DNA from: a virus
DNA length: 35,327 nucleotides
IMG/VR virus record: IMGVR_UViG_3300027522_000013
Location: 1 to 35,327 of that record
Strand: one strand, 5' to 3'
Shown: piece by piece, positions 34,695 through 35,327 of the stretch
Layout: the number at the start of each line of letters is the position of its first letter
How positions within the stretch are numbered: position 1 is the stretch's first letter
Translations under genes and position numbers: made by a program
The notes under the pieces: generated by a model
Database searches by the model: none
What the model was told of the DNA's origin: nothing
Seen by the model: only the letters and a program-made list of their open reading frames with translations

Positions 34695-34715
34695 AAGATA
34701 ACCAAGGGATATATT

Positions 34716-35132
34716 TTGAGTAGCGAAAAGCAATCTAAAGAGGGTCAGTCCGCGAAGCGGATTGGGCGGCCAAAAAAGAAAGATGTTGTGTCAAAGACAA
34801 CAGGCTCCCGTAACAAGGTAGGTCGTCCTAAAGGTGATGCTTCAATCATCAACGACTATAAAGCTAGGATGCTTGCTTCCCCTAAGTCTAGGAAGGTCTT
34901 GGATTCTATATTGTCAGCAGCCTTGGACGATGATCATAAGAATCAAGCAGCGGCTTGGAAGTTGTGTATGGATAGATTACTGCCCGTTAGCTACTTTGAG
35001 AAAGATAAGGCAACTGGTGGAAAGAGTGCAATCAATATATCAATCACAGGCGTGGGTGGAGAAACTACTATCATCTCAGGCGGTAACGAACAAGAACCCA
35101 TTGAAGGGGACTACACTGATGTCGAGCATTGA
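34716..35132 (+). CDS. terS: Probable terminase small subunit with two AT-hooks
   Basis: TTG 34716, behind an AAGGGA site, gives 138 residues. Two AT-hook motifs (IGRPKKK about residues 16-22 and VGRPKGD about 36-42) precede a helical region (NDYKARMLASPKSRKVLDSILSAAL, AAWKLCMDRLLP) and a beta-like tail (INISITGVGGE). A DNA-binding head plus oligomerising helices, one gene before the large terminase apart from the endolysin, fits the small packaging subunit that recognises viral DNA. It overlaps the endolysin start by 14 bp. Confidence 0.75.
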   Translation: MSSEKQSKEGQSAKRIGRPKKKDVVSKTTGSRNKVGRPKGDASIINDYKARMLASPKSRKVLDSILSAALDDDHKNQAAAWKLCMDRLLPVSYFEKDKATGGKSAINISITGVGGETTIISGGNEQEPIEGDYTDVEH

Positions 35133-35327
35133 TCAAGAGCTAAAGTACTTTGCTAAAGCAGAGTTTGCCTGTCAGTACACAGGTGAGAATGAAATTAAAA
35201 ATGATTTCTTAATAAAACTTGATAGCTTGCGCGATGTCTGTGGTTTCCCTTTTATAATAACAAGTGGTTTTAGATCAAAAGACCATCCCATTGAACGAAG
35301 CAAGGAAAATTTAGGAACTCATGCCCA
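35119..35327 (+). CDS. M15-type peptidase (endolysin), N-terminal part
   Basis: ATG 35119 overlaps the small terminase stop and gives 69 residues before the window ends. FIITSGFRS and KENLGTHA are the M15-family motifs, the latter carrying the first zinc-ligand His. The C-terminal half is at 1-136. Joined directly, the frame continues (CA + C gives His) but the short segment with the family's zinc-binding Asp (HxxGxAxD) would be missing, so some tens of bases may lie between the window ends. Confidence 0.8.
   Translation, partial: MSSIDQELKYFAKAEFACQYTGENEIKNDFLIKLDSLRDVCGFPFIITSGFRSKDHPIERSKENLGTHA

Larger units (their letters stand above)
33932..34715. other. Gene-free control region between the diverging blocks (probable origin region)
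   Basis: This 784-bp stretch has no credible gene. From left to right it holds the leftward early promoter (33998-34026), direct repeats CTACATGCTA (34016-34025, 34075-34084) and AATGTCAAC (34132-34140, 34171-34179). The DnaA-box cluster (34260-34341) comes next, then a G-rich run after it (34338-34366), a weaker TTGACA site at 34417-34422, the rightward promoter (34545-34573) and a 135-base leader. GATAACCAAG is duplicated at 34597-34606 and 34697-34706. Confidence 0.7.

Overview
The window is almost all of a tailed phage genome (podovirus type, about 35 kb). It encodes terminase, portal, scaffold, HK97-fold coat, tail and internal virion proteins, a lysis set and a T7-like replication set. 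I see no integrase, repressor, tRNA or phage RNA polymerase. The closest picture I can give is the marine podoviruses with a T7-like replisome, no RNA polymerase and a vitamin B12-dependent ribonucleotide reductase (the roseophage SIO1/'cobavirus' kind), with several small genes of pelagiphage flavour. That placement is inference from gene content. The host is probably a marine Gram-negative bacterium, given the signal peptides, the holins, the spanin-like protein and an M15 endolysin. An M15 peptidase gene is cut by the window edges (N-terminus at 35119-35327, C-terminus at 1-136). The ends therefore belong together and the genome is circular or circularly permuted in its assembled form.

Layout. 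The rightward block runs from about 34545 through the window end and from 1 to 23581: small terminase, endolysin, large terminase, portal, small basic proteins, scaffold, coat, two fibre-like proteins, a lysis/envelope block (9800-12856), a 936-residue repeat protein, tail adaptor and stabilisation proteins, and three large internal-virion-type proteins. The leftward block runs from 33931 down to 23660: ten very small or unrecognised overlapping genes, then a single-stranded DNA-binding protein, primase-helicase, family A DNA polymerase, a GIY-YIG/T5orf172 protein, a 5'-3' exonuclease, endonuclease I, a DUF3310 protein and class II ribonucleotide reductase. The two blocks converge on a perfect hairpin terminator at 23589-23626.

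The blocks diverge from a 784-bp gene-free region (33932-34715). It contains a leftward promoter, a cluster of DnaA boxes set in an inverted repeat (probable replication origin), and a rightward sigma-70 promoter followed by a long leader rich in CTTAAG palindromes.

Regulation. Four promoters have TTGACT or TTGACA and TATAAT separated by exactly 17 bp (3707, 12443, 31563 on the minus strand, 34545). A fifth, weaker one is at 33998-34026. With no phage polymerase, transcription must rest on host RNA polymerase. The leaders downstream of the two strongest promoters share a 23-bp element (22 of 23 identical) and CTTAAG palindromes, which look like common operator or control sites for the early and late transcripts.

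The most unusual items are the DnaA-box palindrome, the shared leader element, the stacked tandem repeats plus EF-hand-like loop in the 936-residue protein, a YadA-head-like fibre with about 34 repeats and an S74 chaperone, a second S74 domain on an internal-type protein, a Gp88-like cysteine-rich protein, and a row of translationally coupled micro-genes with single membrane segments.
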